From positions 1-64,000 of the forward strand of contig JANXTT010000073.1 in assembly GCA_025352225.1 (NCBI GenBank): a DNA stretch of 64,000 bases. Direction: 5' to 3'. This document shows, in pieces, positions 28,208-37,748 of the stretch. The position numbers and the translations under genes were made by a program. This DNA is from Mucilaginibacter sp. (GTDB taxonomy: Bacteria > Bacteroidota > Bacteroidia > Sphingobacteriales > Sphingobacteriaceae). Under the pieces are notes generated by a model, which was not told the origin of the DNA, searched no databases, and saw nothing but the letters and a program-made list of their open reading frames with translations. Numbering within the stretch: position 1 is the stretch's first letter; each line of letters starts with the position of its first letter.

Positions 28208-28243
28208 CCAAAAATATTAGTAAATCCAAAAATATTAGTAAAT
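28208..28243 (+). repeat. Perfect 18-bp tandem duplication in the recA promoter
   Basis: The unit CCAAAAATATTAGTAAAT occurs twice in a row (28208-28225 and 28226-28243). The end of the second copy supplies the first five bases of the recA -7 box. Confidence 0.9.
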
Positions 28244-28246
28244 TTG
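28239..28246 (+). promoter_or_regulatory. recA -7 promoter element
   Basis: TAAATTTG, exact TAnnTTTG match, 20 nt before the recA ATG. Confidence 0.6.
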
Positions 28247-28266
28247 TACTTATACAATTCTAAAGA

Positions 28267-29274
28267 ATGAGCAGCGCAGAAAAATTAAAGGCATTACAAC
28301 TTACATTAGATAAGTTAGAAAAATCATACGGAAAAGGTACCATTATGAAACTTGGTGACAATGCCGTTGAACCTATTGAAGTAATTTCGACAGGGTCATT
28401 AGGTCTTGACATTGCTTTAGGAGTAGGCGGTTTGCCTAAGGGCCGTGTAATTGAAATATACGGGCCAGAATCATCTGGTAAAACCACTTTGGCGATACAT
28501 GCCATTGCCGAATCGCAAAAAAATGGAGGTATTGCAGCATTTATTGATGCTGAGCATGCTTTTGATAAATATTACGCTAAAAAATTAGGTGTTGATGTAG
28601 AGAACCTGCTCATCTCGCAACCCGACAATGGTGAACAAGCCCTTGAAATTGCAGACAACCTGATCCGCTCAGGTGCCATTGATATTATTGTAATTGATTC
28701 GGTTGCTGCCCTTGTACCTAAAAGTGAAATTGAAGGCGAGATGGGTGATTCAAAAATGGGATTACAAGCTCGTTTAATGTCGCAGGCTTTACGTAAACTT
28801 ACTGGCACCATAAGCAAAACCGGATGTTGCTGTATATTTATTAACCAGCTGCGCGAAAAAATTGGCGTTATGTTTGGAAACCCCGAAACTACTACCGGGG
28901 GTAATGCTTTAAAATTTTATGCTTCAGTTCGTTTGGATATCCGCAGGGTATCACAAATTAAGGATACTGATGAGGTATCTGGTAACCGTGTAAAAGTTAA
29001 GATCGTTAAAAATAAAGTTGCCCCACCTTTCCGCATTGCCGAATTTGATATCATGTTTGGCGAGGGTATATCAAAAGCCGGGGAAATTATTGACCTTGGT
29101 GTTGAATACGAGATTATTAAAAAAGCAGGATCATGGTTTAGCTATGGCGATACACGTCTGGGCCAGGGCCGCGATGCCGTTAAACAATTAATATTGGATA
29201 ACCCCGAACTGATGGAAGAACTGGAAGCCCGTATAAGGGAAACCGTTACCGGTGATAAATTAGAAAAGGTTTAG
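28267..29274 (+). CDS. recA: Recombinase RecA
   Basis: ATP-dependent strand exchange in homologous recombination and SOS signalling. The 335-residue protein shows Walker [10 protein letters not shown], Walker [13 protein letters not shown] and the L1/L2 DNA-binding loops ([10 protein letters not shown] and [18 protein letters not shown]). It is of normal length. Its promoter carries the 18-bp tandem duplication. A bidirectional terminator separates it from the convergent MutS-like gene. Confidence 0.98.
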   Translation: MSSAEKLKALQLTLDKLEKSYGKGTIMKLGDNAVEPIEVISTGSLGLDIALGVGGLPKGRVIEIYGPESSGKTTLAIHAIAESQKNGGIAAFIDAEHAFDKYYAKKLGVDVENLLISQPDNGEQALEIADNLIRSGAIDIIVIDSVAALVPKSEIEGEMGDSKMGLQARLMSQALRKLTGTISKTGCCCIFINQLREKIGVMFGNPETTTGGNALKFYASVRLDIRRVSQIKDTDEVSGNRVKVKIVKNKVAPPFRIAEFDIMFGEGISKAGEIIDLGVEYEIIKKAGSWFSYGDTRLGQGRDAVKQLILDNPELMEELEARIRETVTGDKLEKV

Positions 29275-29280
29275 TTTTAG

Positions 29281-29330
29281 CAATTTAGAACAAGGGGTCC
29301 TTGCTGTGCAAAGGCACCTTGTTCTAATTG
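29281..29330. terminator. Bidirectional terminator between recA and the MutS-like gene
   Basis: The left arm 29281-29295 pairs with 29317-29330 over 14 bp, with one bulged T. The right arm covers the stop codon of the minus-strand gene (29324-29326). Confidence 0.7.
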
Positions 29331-31153
29331 TCAAATTCGGCAGTATCCACATCAATACCTATCTGCTTAAGCAGCAAAACAGCATTAAACGTTTTACACT
29401 CACCGTGTTTAATTTTATAATCAAATAGCATTTCGCCGTCCTTTATCTGGATGTCGAAATAAAAATTACGCACATAATCAGGATACTTTTGTTCCAAATG
29501 AGCTATTTGCAAATCATGAGTGGCTACTAATCCTACCCCATTTTTTTTGATCAGTTGCTCTATTACTGCTTTTGAGCCTCTGTATTTATCAACAGAATTA
29601 GTACCCCGTAACATTTCATCAATCAAAAAGTAAACCTTCTGGTCGCTTTCTAAAGCCTGCAACAAGAGCTGCAACCGGTCGAGTTCAGCTTTAAAGGTCG
29701 AGGTACTTTCGTTCAATGAATCTTTAATGCGCATATAACTAATGATAGTCATGCAGGATACCTTCATTGATTTGGCGCAAACGGGTGCGCCTGCTAATGC
29801 CAGCACCGTATTTATACCCAACGTTCTCAAAAAAGTACTTTTGCCGGCCATGTTTGAGCCAGTTATAATATCAATTTTAAACGCATCATTTAATTCGAAA
29901 CTGTTTTCTACCCGGGTTTTAATATTAATTAATGGGTGCGCAATACTTTGAGCGTTTAGGGTGTAGCCATTCCCATCAGCAATTTCTGGCGTTGCCCAAT
30001 AGGGATAATTGATACTTACTCCTGCCAAACTGATCAATGCCTCAAACTGGGCCAATGCGCTAAATGCATCCTGCAGCGTTTTATCGTTGGTACGCTTCCA
30101 ATTCTCTATGGCCATAACCTGCTGTATGTTCCATAGCAAAAAAGCGTTTAGTAAAAAGTCGACCGCTATGTTTAAACGCATATTTAAATTATTGATCAAC
30201 CCGGAAAGTTTTTTTATGCGCGTAGAAACCGAGCCGCCGGCTTCATTTTTAACCATCGCCCAAAGTTCACGGCAATAAACTGATTCAAAGCTTTCGGCTT
30301 CTATCTTCTTAAAAACTTCGGCATACATGGCTAATGTCTTACCCAACCGGCCCGCAATCAGATCGGCTTTATCAATATATTCGCTATTAGACGATGTTAT
30401 CCTGTTATTTATCAACAAAACAACCCCGATAAAGTATTTGGCATCAGGCAAAAAAAACGCGGCAAATATTATTGTCAGCAAAAAAAAAGGGGCTAATTTG
30501 CAATAGATACTCAAAAATTTTTCGTGAGGCATATTAATTACCAGCGGCAGATACGCAAACAGCTGCCTCAGCTGATTTTTATCCTGTTTAACAGCAAAAA
30601 GAGCAATAGCCTGAAAATCCACTTTCCAATCTTTTTTATTGGTCAGTTCCTTAACTGCTTGCTGCCTTTTCAAGATAGTTTCTTTAGATGCTGGCTCATT
30701 TAACCATGCAGCCAGTTGCTCAACTCCCGCTACAGTTGCAGCCCGGTTAATTAGCTGGAACAACGAAGCTTGCCCAAATATATCCAAATCGGAAGTGTAA
30801 TAATGTTTTTCGTTTTGAAACTCATTACCATTATTGTAAATATTTGACCGGGTAAGTATACTCGCTATCTCGTTCTCATTAACTTTTTTTAAGCTATGGA
30901 AGTATTCCCGCCGCTTTTCAAATTCGCTTTGTTTAGATACCAGCCACCCAAACAATATAATAAATAACAATACTGATAACCCAAGCATCCCATAATTGTT
31001 GTTCACCGCGGCTACCACAATAATCAGTATCAACAGTAAAAAAGCACCAAGCCTAATAAAAGAATAGGTATTAACCAACTTGTTATAACTGGCAGCCTGC
31101 GCATGGGCAAAGGCAATTTTATGCTCGTAGCTTTGAATAATATCCCCGTTCAT
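29324..31153 (-). CDS. Membrane-anchored MutS-family ATPase
   Basis: The 609-residue protein ends in a MutS ATPase domain: Walker A GSNMAGKSTFLRTLG (about residue 430), then STFKAELDRLQ, the Walker B-like YFLIDEMLRGTNS and the conserved VATHDLQIAH. Upstream are MutS lever-like helices (about 200-400). The mismatch-binding domain I is missing. Instead residues about 30-75 and 215-245 hold hydrophobic segments (GAFLLLILIIVVAAV). It is therefore a MutS-like ATPase held at the membrane, and a role in classical mismatch repair is doubtful. Confidence 0.85.
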   Translation of the reverse strand: MNGDIIQSYEHKIAFAHAQAASYNKLVNTYSFIRLGAFLLLILIIVVAAVNNNYGMLGLSVLLFIILFGWLVSKQSEFEKRREYFHSLKKVNENEIASILTRSNIYNNGNEFQNEKHYYTSDLDIFGQASLFQLINRAATVAGVEQLAAWLNEPASKETILKRQQAVKELTNKKDWKVDFQAIALFAVKQDKNQLRQLFAYLPLVINMPHEKFLSIYCKLAPFFLLTIIFAAFFLPDAKYFIGVVLLINNRITSSNSEYIDKADLIAGRLGKTLAMYAEVFKKIEAESFESVYCRELWAMVKNEAGGSVSTRIKKLSGLINNLNMRLNIAVDFLLNAFLLWNIQQVMAIENWKRTNDKTLQDAFSALAQFEALISLAGVSINYPYWATPEIADGNGYTLNAQSIAHPLINIKTRVENSFELNDAFKIDIITGSNMAGKSTFLRTLGINTVLALAGAPVCAKSMKVSCMTIISYMRIKDSLNESTSTFKAELDRLQLLLQALESDQKVYFLIDEMLRGTNSVDKYRGSKAVIEQLIKKNGVGLVATHDLQIAHLEQKYPDYVRNFYFDIQIKDGEMLFDYKIKHGECKTFNAVLLLKQIGIDVDTAEFDN

Positions 31154-31224
31154 TGGCTGTATATTTATGGCAAATTAAAGTGAAATTGACGGGTTATTCT
31201 CAAATATTCGTTCTTTTGTTATAA

Positions 31225-31698
31225 ATGAAGATCACTTTACTAACAGTTGGTAAAACCGAAGATGCCTATTTGAAAGATGGCATCGATAAATTTTTGAAAC
31301 GCCTTAAACATTATGTCAAGTTTGAGCTAACAGAATTACCCGAATTAAAGAACACAAAAGCCATGAGCCAGGAGCAGCAAAAGGCTAAAGAGGCCGAACT
31401 GCTGTTTAAAAACATCACATCAACAGATCATGTAATATTACTCGATGAGGGAGGTATTGAGTTATCATCAGTAAAATTTGCTGATATGCTCAACAAAAAA
31501 ATGGTTGCCTCTATACAAAACCTTGTTTTTATTATTGGGGGGCCTTATGGTTTTGATGATAGTATCTATAAACGCGCTAATGATAAATTATCCCTATCCC
31601 GCATGACCTTCTCCCACCAAATGGTACGCTTGTTTTTTGCAGAACAAGTTTACAGAGCATTTACTATTCTAAAAGGCGAGCCTTATCATCATCAATAG
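31225..31698 (+). CDS. rlmH: 23S rRNA pseudouridine-1915 N3-methyltransferase
   Basis: SPOUT-family methyltransferase acting on the ribosome. The 157-residue protein starts MKITLLTVGKTED and has the SAM-binding knot LVFIIGGPYGFDD. It ends in the family signature KGEPYHHQ. Length is typical. A CDF transporter gene follows after 39 bp with its own promoter. Confidence 0.96.
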   Translation: MKITLLTVGKTEDAYLKDGIDKFLKRLKHYVKFELTELPELKNTKAMSQEQQKAKEAELLFKNITSTDHVILLDEGGIELSSVKFADMLNKKMVASIQNLVFIIGGPYGFDDSIYKRANDKLSLSRMTFSHQMVRLFFAEQVYRAFTILKGEPYHHQ

Positions 31699-31725
31699 CC
31701 TATATTGATTATAAGTTTAATCCAC

Positions 31726-31733
31726 TATCTTTG
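31726..31733 (+). promoter_or_regulatory. -7 promoter element of the CDF transporter gene, abutting the ATG
   Basis: TATCTTTG-AAAC-ATG. Exact TAnnTTTG match, 4 nt before the start codon. Confidence 0.65.
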
Positions 31734-31737
31734 AAAC

Positions 31738-32697
31738 ATGTCAGGTCATCATAGCATTCATTCTCATAGTCACGACCATGGTCATGGTTTTGGCCACCAT
31801 CACCACGACCATACGCCAAAGATCGACCATATTAATACCGCATTTGTTGTAGGCATCATTCTCAATTCCGCATTTGTGATCATTGAGATCGTAACTGGTT
31901 TAATCAGTGGCTCGCTATCGCTATTAACCGATGCCGGCCATAATTTAAGCGATGTTGCCAGTCTGGCTTTGGCTCTATTGGCTTTTAAACTTTCTAAAGC
32001 AGGGTCAAATAAAAAATACACTTATGGTTATAAACGCTCAACTATTGTAGTATCATTATTAAATGCATCTGTTTTATTAGCGGGTATCGCCATAATAGTT
32101 TACGAAGCTATCAACCGCTTTATGCATCCGGTAAATGATATGCCAGGTGCAACCATAGCTTGGGTAGCCTTTATAGGTATTGGGGTTAATGCATTTACTG
32201 CCTGGCTTTTTACCCGCAGTGGCGACAAGGATAAAGACCTAAATGTAAGAGGTGCCTATATGCATATGGCTATTGATGCCATTGTATCGCTGGGTGTAGT
32301 TATATCGGGCATTGTAATTTATTTTACGCATTTATTTTGGATAGATAACGTAGTAAGTTTAATTATAGCCATTGTTATTTTAGGTGGTACATGGAGTTTG
32401 CTTAAAGATAGTTTAAGGCTATCACTTGATGGCGTACCTAAAGAATTGAATATAGAAACGATCAAGCTAGAGCTACTGAAAGTTAAGGGCGTTGTAGATG
32501 TGCATCACGTGCATGTTTGGGCCTTGAGTACAACCGAAAATGCGCTTACTGCTCACCTTGTTGTCAACGAGGCTCACATGGCAGAATTTGACCAGATCAA
32601 GCACGAACTTCGCCATAAATTAGAACATCTGGAAATTAACCATAGCACTTTTGAGCCTGAGTTTAGCAATGAAAAATGCGTGCAACTGGATTGTTAA
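31738..32697 (+). CDS. Cation diffusion facilitator (zinc-type efflux transporter)
   Basis: The 319-residue protein begins with a His-rich metal-binding stretch (HSHSHDHGHGFGHHHHDH). Six membrane helices follow with HxxxD-type metal sites (SLLTDAGHNLSDVASL and YMHMAIDAIVSLGVV), then a C-terminal cytoplasmic domain (GVVDVHHVHVWAL). This is the CzcD/ZitB pattern, exporting Zn and related ions with proton exchange. The predicted mRNA is nearly leaderless. A copper-binding protein gene follows after 61 bp. Confidence 0.94.
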   Translation: MSGHHSIHSHSHDHGHGFGHHHHDHTPKIDHINTAFVVGIILNSAFVIIEIVTGLISGSLSLLTDAGHNLSDVASLALALLAFKLSKAGSNKKYTYGYKRSTIVVSLLNASVLLAGIAIIVYEAINRFMHPVNDMPGATIAWVAFIGIGVNAFTAWLFTRSGDKDKDLNVRGAYMHMAIDAIVSLGVVISGIVIYFTHLFWIDNVVSLIIAIVILGGTWSLLKDSLRLSLDGVPKELNIETIKLELLKVKGVVDVHHVHVWALSTTENALTAHLVVNEAHMAEFDQIKHELRHKLEHLEINHSTFEPEFSNEKCVQLDC

Positions 32698-32758
32698 ATA
32701 GTTGATCCTGAAACCAACAAATTTACGGGTAAGTAGTTGTTAATTAAAACACCTGCTT

Positions 32759-33076
32759 ATGAAACCTTTAGAAGAATGCATAGAAGCCTGCCTTAGCTGC
32801 CTCAAAGCATGCGAAATATGCGCCACCAAATGCATAGAAATGGGCGAAAGTGAACAAGCGGCTTGTATTAAAAACTGCCGTGATTGTGCCGATATTTGCA
32901 ACTTATGCATCAAGTGGCTCAGCCGCCAGTCAAAATTTGCCGAGGATCTATGTGAACTATGCGCCAGAATATGCGAAGCCTGCGCTATGGAATGTGACAG
33001 ACATGCCGATATGCACGAGCATTGCCGCCGTTGTGCCGAGGCTTGCCGCCGTTGTGTAGTAGCTTGCAGAAAGTAA
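32759..33076 (+). CDS. Four-helix-bundle copper-binding (Csp-like) protein
   Basis: The 105-residue protein holds 21 cysteines in repeated CxxxC and CxxC spacings (EECIEACLSCLKACEIC and so on), predicted to line the core of a four-helix bundle. This is the DUF326/copper storage protein pattern, known to bind many Cu(I) ions. No signal peptide is seen, so it is cytosolic (Csp3-like). Its place after a metal exporter suggests a metal-buffering pair. Confidence 0.9.
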   Translation: MKPLEECIEACLSCLKACEICATKCIEMGESEQAACIKNCRDCADICNLCIKWLSRQSKFAEDLCELCARICEACAMECDRHADMHEHCRRCAEACRRCVVACRK

Positions 33077-33080
33077 CTGT

Positions 33081-33122
33081 AAAAAGAAAAAGACAGGCGT
33101 ATTACTCCGTCTTTTTCTTTTT
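33081..33122. terminator. Bidirectional terminator overlapping a coding end
   Basis: A 14-bp perfect stem (AAAAAGAAAAAGAC with GTCTTTTTCTTTTT) with a 14-nt loop. The right arm also encodes the Lys-rich C-terminus of the DUF5606 protein. Confidence 0.85.
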
Positions 33123-33602
33123 AACTACTTTATTTTTAGGCTTTTCTATTTCAACAGGAACTTCCGGTGCAGGTGTTTCTACAACTTCTTCTGCAACCGA
33201 TTGACCTTCAGCAATAGCAACAGGCTCCTCGTTAAATAAAGGCATATCTTTAAGATGGTTATACCACCCGATAATTTTTTTCATATCAGATGCATATACC
33301 TTTTCCTCGTCATGGTCTGGGGCTACTTCCCTAAAAAATGGTCTAAGTTTATTGGCATCTTTAATATCCGGAACGCTTGAAGCTGATTTCATCTGTTCAA
33401 AAACATCTTTCAATTTCAGATCTTCATCCGTACCAAAAATGGTTATTTCATCCAGCGCAGCAAGTTTGGCCGTAGTTAAATTGGCTACCAGCTTAATTTT
33501 TTTCTCATCAAGGCTTTCCAAAATAAAACCTGTTTTATTTTGAGCTAGGGCTTTCCATAAGCCCGGTTTACCTGATACTGATACAATTCCGTGTAAATTC
33601 AT
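33102..33602 (-). CDS. DUF5606 domain protein
   Basis: The 166-residue protein opens MNLHGIVSVSGKPGLWKALA, the start I associate with the Bacteroidota DUF5606 family. About 130 residues of domain are followed by an acidic Pro/Val/Glu linker and a Lys-rich end (KNKVVKKKKTE) written by the terminator stem. Cytosolic, function unknown. The cyclophilin gene lies 62 bp upstream on the same strand. Confidence 0.8.
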   Translation of the reverse strand: MNLHGIVSVSGKPGLWKALAQNKTGFILESLDEKKIKLVANLTTAKLAALDEITIFGTDEDLKLKDVFEQMKSASSVPDIKDANKLRPFFREVAPDHDEEKVYASDMKKIIGWYNHLKDMPLFNEEPVAIAEGQSVAEEVVETPAPEVPVEIEKPKNKVVKKKKTE

Positions 33603-33618
33603 AACTATGCATATATAA

Positions 33619-33652
33619 GCGTACAGTATAGCTTTTTAAGATAACTGTACGC
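33619..33652. other. Hairpin between cyclophilin and DUF5606 genes
   Basis: Perfect 10-bp inverted repeat AGCGTACAGT with ACTGTACGCT and a 14-nt loop. No T-tract follows on either strand, so it may stabilise RNA or be a protein site rather than a terminator. Confidence 0.45.
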
Positions 33653-33664
33653 TATGCTTAAAAT

Positions 33665-34126
33665 TTAATCTTCAATAACTTCAATACCCAGTATTTTATC
33701 CCCTTGGCGAATATCATCAACAAGATCAACGTTTTCAACAACCTTGCCAAAGCAGGTGTGATTTCTATCCAGGTGTGCAGTATTTGTACGGCTATGGCAA
33801 ATAAAGAATTGTGATCCGCCAGTATTGCGCCCGGCATGTGCCATTGATAATACACCACGGTCATGATATTGATTCTCGCCAGTTAATTCGCAGTCGATGG
33901 TATATCCGGGGCCACCGCTACCTGCCTTATGGGCGGTATCCGGCGATTTAGAGAATGGGCATCCACCCTGTACCATAAAATCAGCGATCACACGATGAAA
34001 TGCAATGCCATTATAAAAGCCTTCTTTAGCTAGTTTTTTAAAATTCGCTACAGCTTTAGGGGCATCTTTCTCGTAAAACTCTACGGTCATGTTACCTTTT
34101 TCAGTTTTAATTATCGCTTTACTCAT
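33665..34126 (-). CDS. Cyclophilin-type peptidyl-prolyl isomerase
   Basis: The 153-residue cytosolic cyclophilin has the active-site segment GIAFHRVIADFMVQGGCP with the catalytic Arg, GVLSMAHAGRNTGGSQFFIC and LDRNHTCFGKV. It has no signal peptide. The upstream minus strand has a near-match -7 box (TAAATTTA) 4 nt before the ATG. Confidence 0.95.
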   Translation of the reverse strand: MSKAIIKTEKGNMTVEFYEKDAPKAVANFKKLAKEGFYNGIAFHRVIADFMVQGGCPFSKSPDTAHKAGSGGPGYTIDCELTGENQYHDRGVLSMAHAGRNTGGSQFFICHSRTNTAHLDRNHTCFGKVVENVDLVDDIRQGDKILGIEVIED

Positions 34127-34310
34127 TTTTTAAATTTAGTTTGTTTTCGATAGGTTATTAAGATGGCTTCGCCGTTCCTTTTTTAATTTCTGAGCGGCAA
34201 AGTTAATAAAAAAGACCAAACGTTAAAGCTTATGTAACTAAGTAGGCATGTGTTTCAAAAAACCTGTTGCCAGATGTTTTTAAATCATAATAGCATTTGC
34301 ATTTATTCGT

Positions 34311-34318
34311 TATTTTTG
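34311..34318 (+). promoter_or_regulatory. -7 promoter element abutting the ATG at 34322
   Basis: TATTTTTG-AAC-ATG. Exact TAnnTTTG match with 3 nt to the start codon. It supports 34322 rather than the ATG at 34250. Confidence 0.6.
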
Positions 34319-34321
34319 AAC

Positions 34322-35587
34322 ATGAAGTATCTTCTAAAACTAGCTTTAGCTTTAACCTTTTTTATTTCACCGCTCCTATGTAAAGCCGCATCTATCCTCA
34401 TACCGATGGACGAAGCGCAAAAAGATCATTTAAAATCGTACGGGATAGCTTTTTGGACCTTGAAAAATGGTGAAGAAGTTAACTGGCTGCTTAATTACCG
34501 GGGCGGCAGTTTTATGATAAAATATGATCAACGGGTTGAAAACGAATGTAAAATACGAGGAGTAAGTTATGAAGTATTAGCTGATGCAAAAGTTAATGCC
34601 ATAATTACCGAAGTAAGCGACCCTTCTGTTAACATGGATATAGTTAAATTACAAAAAGCACCTAAAATGGCGGTTTATTCGCCTAAAAATAAGTTACCAT
34701 GGGATGATGCGGTAACATTGGTTTTAAAATACGCGGAAATACCTTACGACGTGGTTTACGATGAAGAAGTGATACAAGGCAATTTACCAAAATACGACTG
34801 GCTGCATCTGCACCACGAAGACTTTACTGGGCAGTATAGCAAATTTTATTCAAGCTTTAGATATGCCGCCTGGTATACCGATGATGTTAAGGGACAGGAA
34901 GCTACTGCTCATAAACTAGGCTTTAAAAAAGTATCGCAAATGAAACTGGCCGTGGCCCAGCATATCCGCAAGTTTTGTGCCGGCGGTGGGTTCTTGTTTG
35001 CGATGTGTTGTGGAACGGATACTTTTGATATTGCGCTGGCTTCGGCAAATACTGATATCTGCGAAAGCATGTTTGATGGTGATGGTATTGACCCAAATGC
35101 GCAATCAAAACTCGACTTTAATCAAACTTTTGCTTTTCAAAACTTTTCGCTGGATTTGAATCCTTTGTCGCACCAGTTTAGCAACATTGATGTAACCCAA
35201 AACCGGCAGGTTGAACGAACCAGAGATTTTTTTACCCTGTTTGACTTTTCGGCTAAATGGGATGTAGTACCTAGTATGCTTACCCAAAATCATGACAAAG
35301 TAGTTAAAGGCTTTATGGGGCTAACCACCGCTTTTAATAAAAACATGATTAAACCGGGTGTAACCATTATGGGCGAAATGAAAACCAATAACGAAGCCCG
35401 CTATATTCATGGCGAATATGGCAAGGGCCAATGGACCTTTTATGGCGGGCACGACCCGGAAGATTATCAACATATAGTTGGAGACCCTCCAACAGATCTC
35501 AGCCTTCACCCAAATTCTGCCGGGTACCGGCTGATATTGAATAATGTATTATTCCCTGCTGCCCGTAAGAAAAAACAGAAGACATGA
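34322..35587 (+). CDS. Secreted protein of unknown function (421 aa)
   Basis: From ATG 34322 the product has a signal peptide (MKYLLKLALALTFFISPLLC, cut near KAA). The mature protein is about 400 residues with a Rossmann-like region (GGGFLFAMCCGTDTFDIALA, about 218-237) reminiscent of a class I glutamine amidotransferase-like fold. Bacteroidota relatives are, as I recall, often labelled asparagine synthetase B, but no ATP-pyrophosphatase P-loop is present and the protein is exported, so I would not use that name. The extra 24 residues from ATG 34250 would spoil the signal peptide. Confidence 0.65.
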   Translation: MKYLLKLALALTFFISPLLCKAASILIPMDEAQKDHLKSYGIAFWTLKNGEEVNWLLNYRGGSFMIKYDQRVENECKIRGVSYEVLADAKVNAIITEVSDPSVNMDIVKLQKAPKMAVYSPKNKLPWDDAVTLVLKYAEIPYDVVYDEEVIQGNLPKYDWLHLHHEDFTGQYSKFYSSFRYAAWYTDDVKGQEATAHKLGFKKVSQMKLAVAQHIRKFCAGGGFLFAMCCGTDTFDIALASANTDICESMFDGDGIDPNAQSKLDFNQTFAFQNFSLDLNPLSHQFSNIDVTQNRQVERTRDFFTLFDFSAKWDVVPSMLTQNHDKVVKGFMGLTTAFNKNMIKPGVTIMGEMKTNNEARYIHGEYGKGQWTFYGGHDPEDYQHIVGDPPTDLSLHPNSAGYRLILNNVLFPAARKKKQKT

Positions 35588-35645
35588 GCCATTGCCAGAT
35601 ATTGAACTAAACATTTAACAAAACCCCAATTAGGCAATGGTGTTT

Positions 35646-37748
35646 CTAATTATAAAAATGCCAGAGTACACCAAATTTCAATATCGAGCTTGGCATTGGG
35701 TATCTGTTTACGGTATAATATCCGTTACTAAATAACCCCTGATTTAGATAATCATATTGCAGAAGAAGGTTAGTACGTTTTAATGTAGCCTTAATAAATA
35801 TGGCGCCTATTGGGTACGATGAAAATTTTATAGCGGGCCCGTTATAAAACTCACCAAGGCCCACAGCGTATGATGGAGCTATATAAGGCGTATTGTACCG
35901 AACGTTAATTCCTATATTGGTATTGAGCACATTAAATAATAGTTTACCGTAGTATAAACTGGTATAGGTATATAGCTCCGGCGTGCGTAACGTGTTTTGA
36001 TAATCAGTTTTTTGATAAACAATAAAATTGTCAAAATGCCATCTGCCTAAAGTTATATTTTTACTTACACTCACTTTTAACAGATTTATTGGCGTTGTTA
36101 ACTGGCTTGGGGAGGCATCATTACCGCCAGATGGCGCATCAAAATACACGTAATTATTGATTAAAAAATACTCTGCCTTAATATCAAACTGGTATTTGTT
36201 ATTAATATAGTTGAATGAAGCAGAAGTAGTTTTGACGTTTTTAAAATTATTTGTCCATATAAAGTGATTGGAAACCCAATGCGTATAAATTAGCGGTGGA
36301 GATGTATTTTGTGTGTAGGCCTCCAATATGATCTTCCCGATCTTATCCCCGGCAGATACGTTGAGTTTAGCATCGTACAAGTAATTGCCAAAATCCCGTC
36401 CCAAAACAATTTGTTGAAAATCGGCATCTAGCCCCATACGGTCGCTAAATCGATATCCTAGCTTGGCTTTTAAAGTTATATCCTGAAAAGTAGAAGCTTG
36501 CTTTTGATCTATCTGAGGTAAACCCGTTAGTTGGAACCCCTGAGTTGTTAAGGTATCACGTACGTATTGATCGTATTTATAATAGTCGTGTTTGATACCC
36601 AAATCCAGCTTCAATTCATTTTTAACAAAATTTACAGATTTCCCCCTGAGGTAAAAGCTGTATGAAAATTCATTTTGAACATGCAGCACGGCCAACGAAT
36701 CACGCGATACAGCCTTATCAAAATAATAATCCGGAAAGATTTTATAATTATCAATATCATCCTGCAAAAACTTGTATTTCCGTACATTATAAAACAGCGT
36801 ATAAGCTATCCTTTGGGTAGGCAATATTTTAGCGTCAGCATTGTTACTGCTTAAGCTGTCAATTCGGCCCAGATAATAAAATTGTTTAATGTATACACCA
36901 TTATCCCGCAAATTATCACGGGTGTTATTCAGCCTGATACCTTCACCGGATGATAATAGACTAGGGTTACTAAAAATCGATTCATTCAATAGCGATCCAT
37001 TTTCGGGCGATTTTAAGTTGTTAAAAAACGCGTTACCTAAAATATTATAACGCTTATTTTTTGATTCATACCAGCTAAAAATGGCAGCACTTAAATGATC
37101 GGGTTTTTGACGCGGATATAACCCTTGCGATCCAATCCGGTTATAATTAAATCCAATATTCCAGTTAGGTTTAATATTTTGTGTATGGAACAATTTAAAC
37201 AATTGCTCAATTTGCCCTCCTGTAACTAAATACAAGCTTGTTATTGGCACGCGTGCGCGGTAATATTGTATATCCTGCGGATGTAACATGTAGGCATCTA
37301 AAAAATGTTGCCCTACATCAAAACCAATCGTTTTATCCGGCTCAAAAAGTAAATTACGCTCTGCTAGGCCCAGGTTACCCAATCCTATTTTTGGGCTGCG
37401 GGGCTGGTATAAAACACTGTAATTTTCAAAATTTGTTAAGCTTGTATCTAATGGGAAAACCTGTGTACTATCATCCAATAAACGCTCATTGGTTACCTTT
37501 ATAAATTTAGCGGTAAAAACAACCGTGTCCTTTTTTTTATTCTCACGTTTACGTAAGGTATCAATCATCTGATCGTCTGATAAAGGGCGTGCCGCGGTGG
37601 TTGTATCACGCATTCGGTTTAAATTGGGCTGTTGCTGCCCCGGATAACCTGTACCTGAGGGTTGTTGCGGGTTAAACTGCCCAAACGTAACTTTTGCCCC
37701 AAAACAAAGCAATAGTATAAAAATATATTTAAGCCTTTTTGTAATCAA
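35646..37748 (-). CDS. Putative outer-membrane porin (Porin_10-like)
   Basis: The 700-residue product has a signal peptide ([17 protein letters not shown]) and a Gln/Pro-rich start. The rest is strand-rich with alternating aromatics ([20 protein letters not shown]) and ends in HFYN, with the terminal aromatic-Asn typical of beta-barrels. It matches the large putative-porin family of Bacteroidota. Its ATG overlaps the purine nucleoside phosphorylase stop by 4 nt, so it is the last gene of an lpxK-punA-porin operon. Confidence 0.82.
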   Translation of the reverse strand: MITKRLKYIFILLLCFGAKVTFGQFNPQQPSGTGYPGQQQPNLNRMRDTTTAARPLSDDQMIDTLRKRENKKKDTVVFTAKFIKVTNERLLDDSTQVFPLDTSLTNFENYSVLYQPRSPKIGLGNLGLAERNLLFEPDKTIGFDVGQHFLDAYMLHPQDIQYYRARVPITSLYLVTGGQIEQLFKLFHTQNIKPNWNIGFNYNRIGSQGLYPRQKPDHLSAAIFSWYESKNKRYNILGNAFFNNLKSPENGSLLNESIFSNPSLLSSGEGIRLNNTRDNLRDNGVYIKQFYYLGRIDSLSSNNADAKILPTQRIAYTLFYNVRKYKFLQDDIDNYKIFPDYYFDKAVSRDSLAVLHVQNEFSYSFYLRGKSVNFVKNELKLDLGIKHDYYKYDQYVRDTLTTQGFQLTGLPQIDQKQASTFQDITLKAKLGYRFSDRMGLDADFQQIVLGRDFGNYLYDAKLNVSAGDKIGKIILEAYTQNTSPPLIYTHWVSNHFIWTNNFKNVKTTSASFNYINNKYQFDIKAEYFLINNYVYFDAPSGGNDASPSQLTTPINLLKVSVSKNITLGRWHFDNFIVYQKTDYQNTLRTPELYTYTSLYYGKLLFNVLNTNIGINVRYNTPYIAPSYAVGLGEFYNGPAIKFSSYPIGAIFIKATLKRTNLLLQYDYLNQGLFSNGYYTVNRYPMPSSILKFGVLWHFYN

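Noticed and set aside
34250-34321. Upstream ATG extension of the secreted protein at 34322
   Set aside because: It would place 24 residues with several cysteines before the signal peptide, and it lies upstream of the -7 box that ends 3 nt before 34322.
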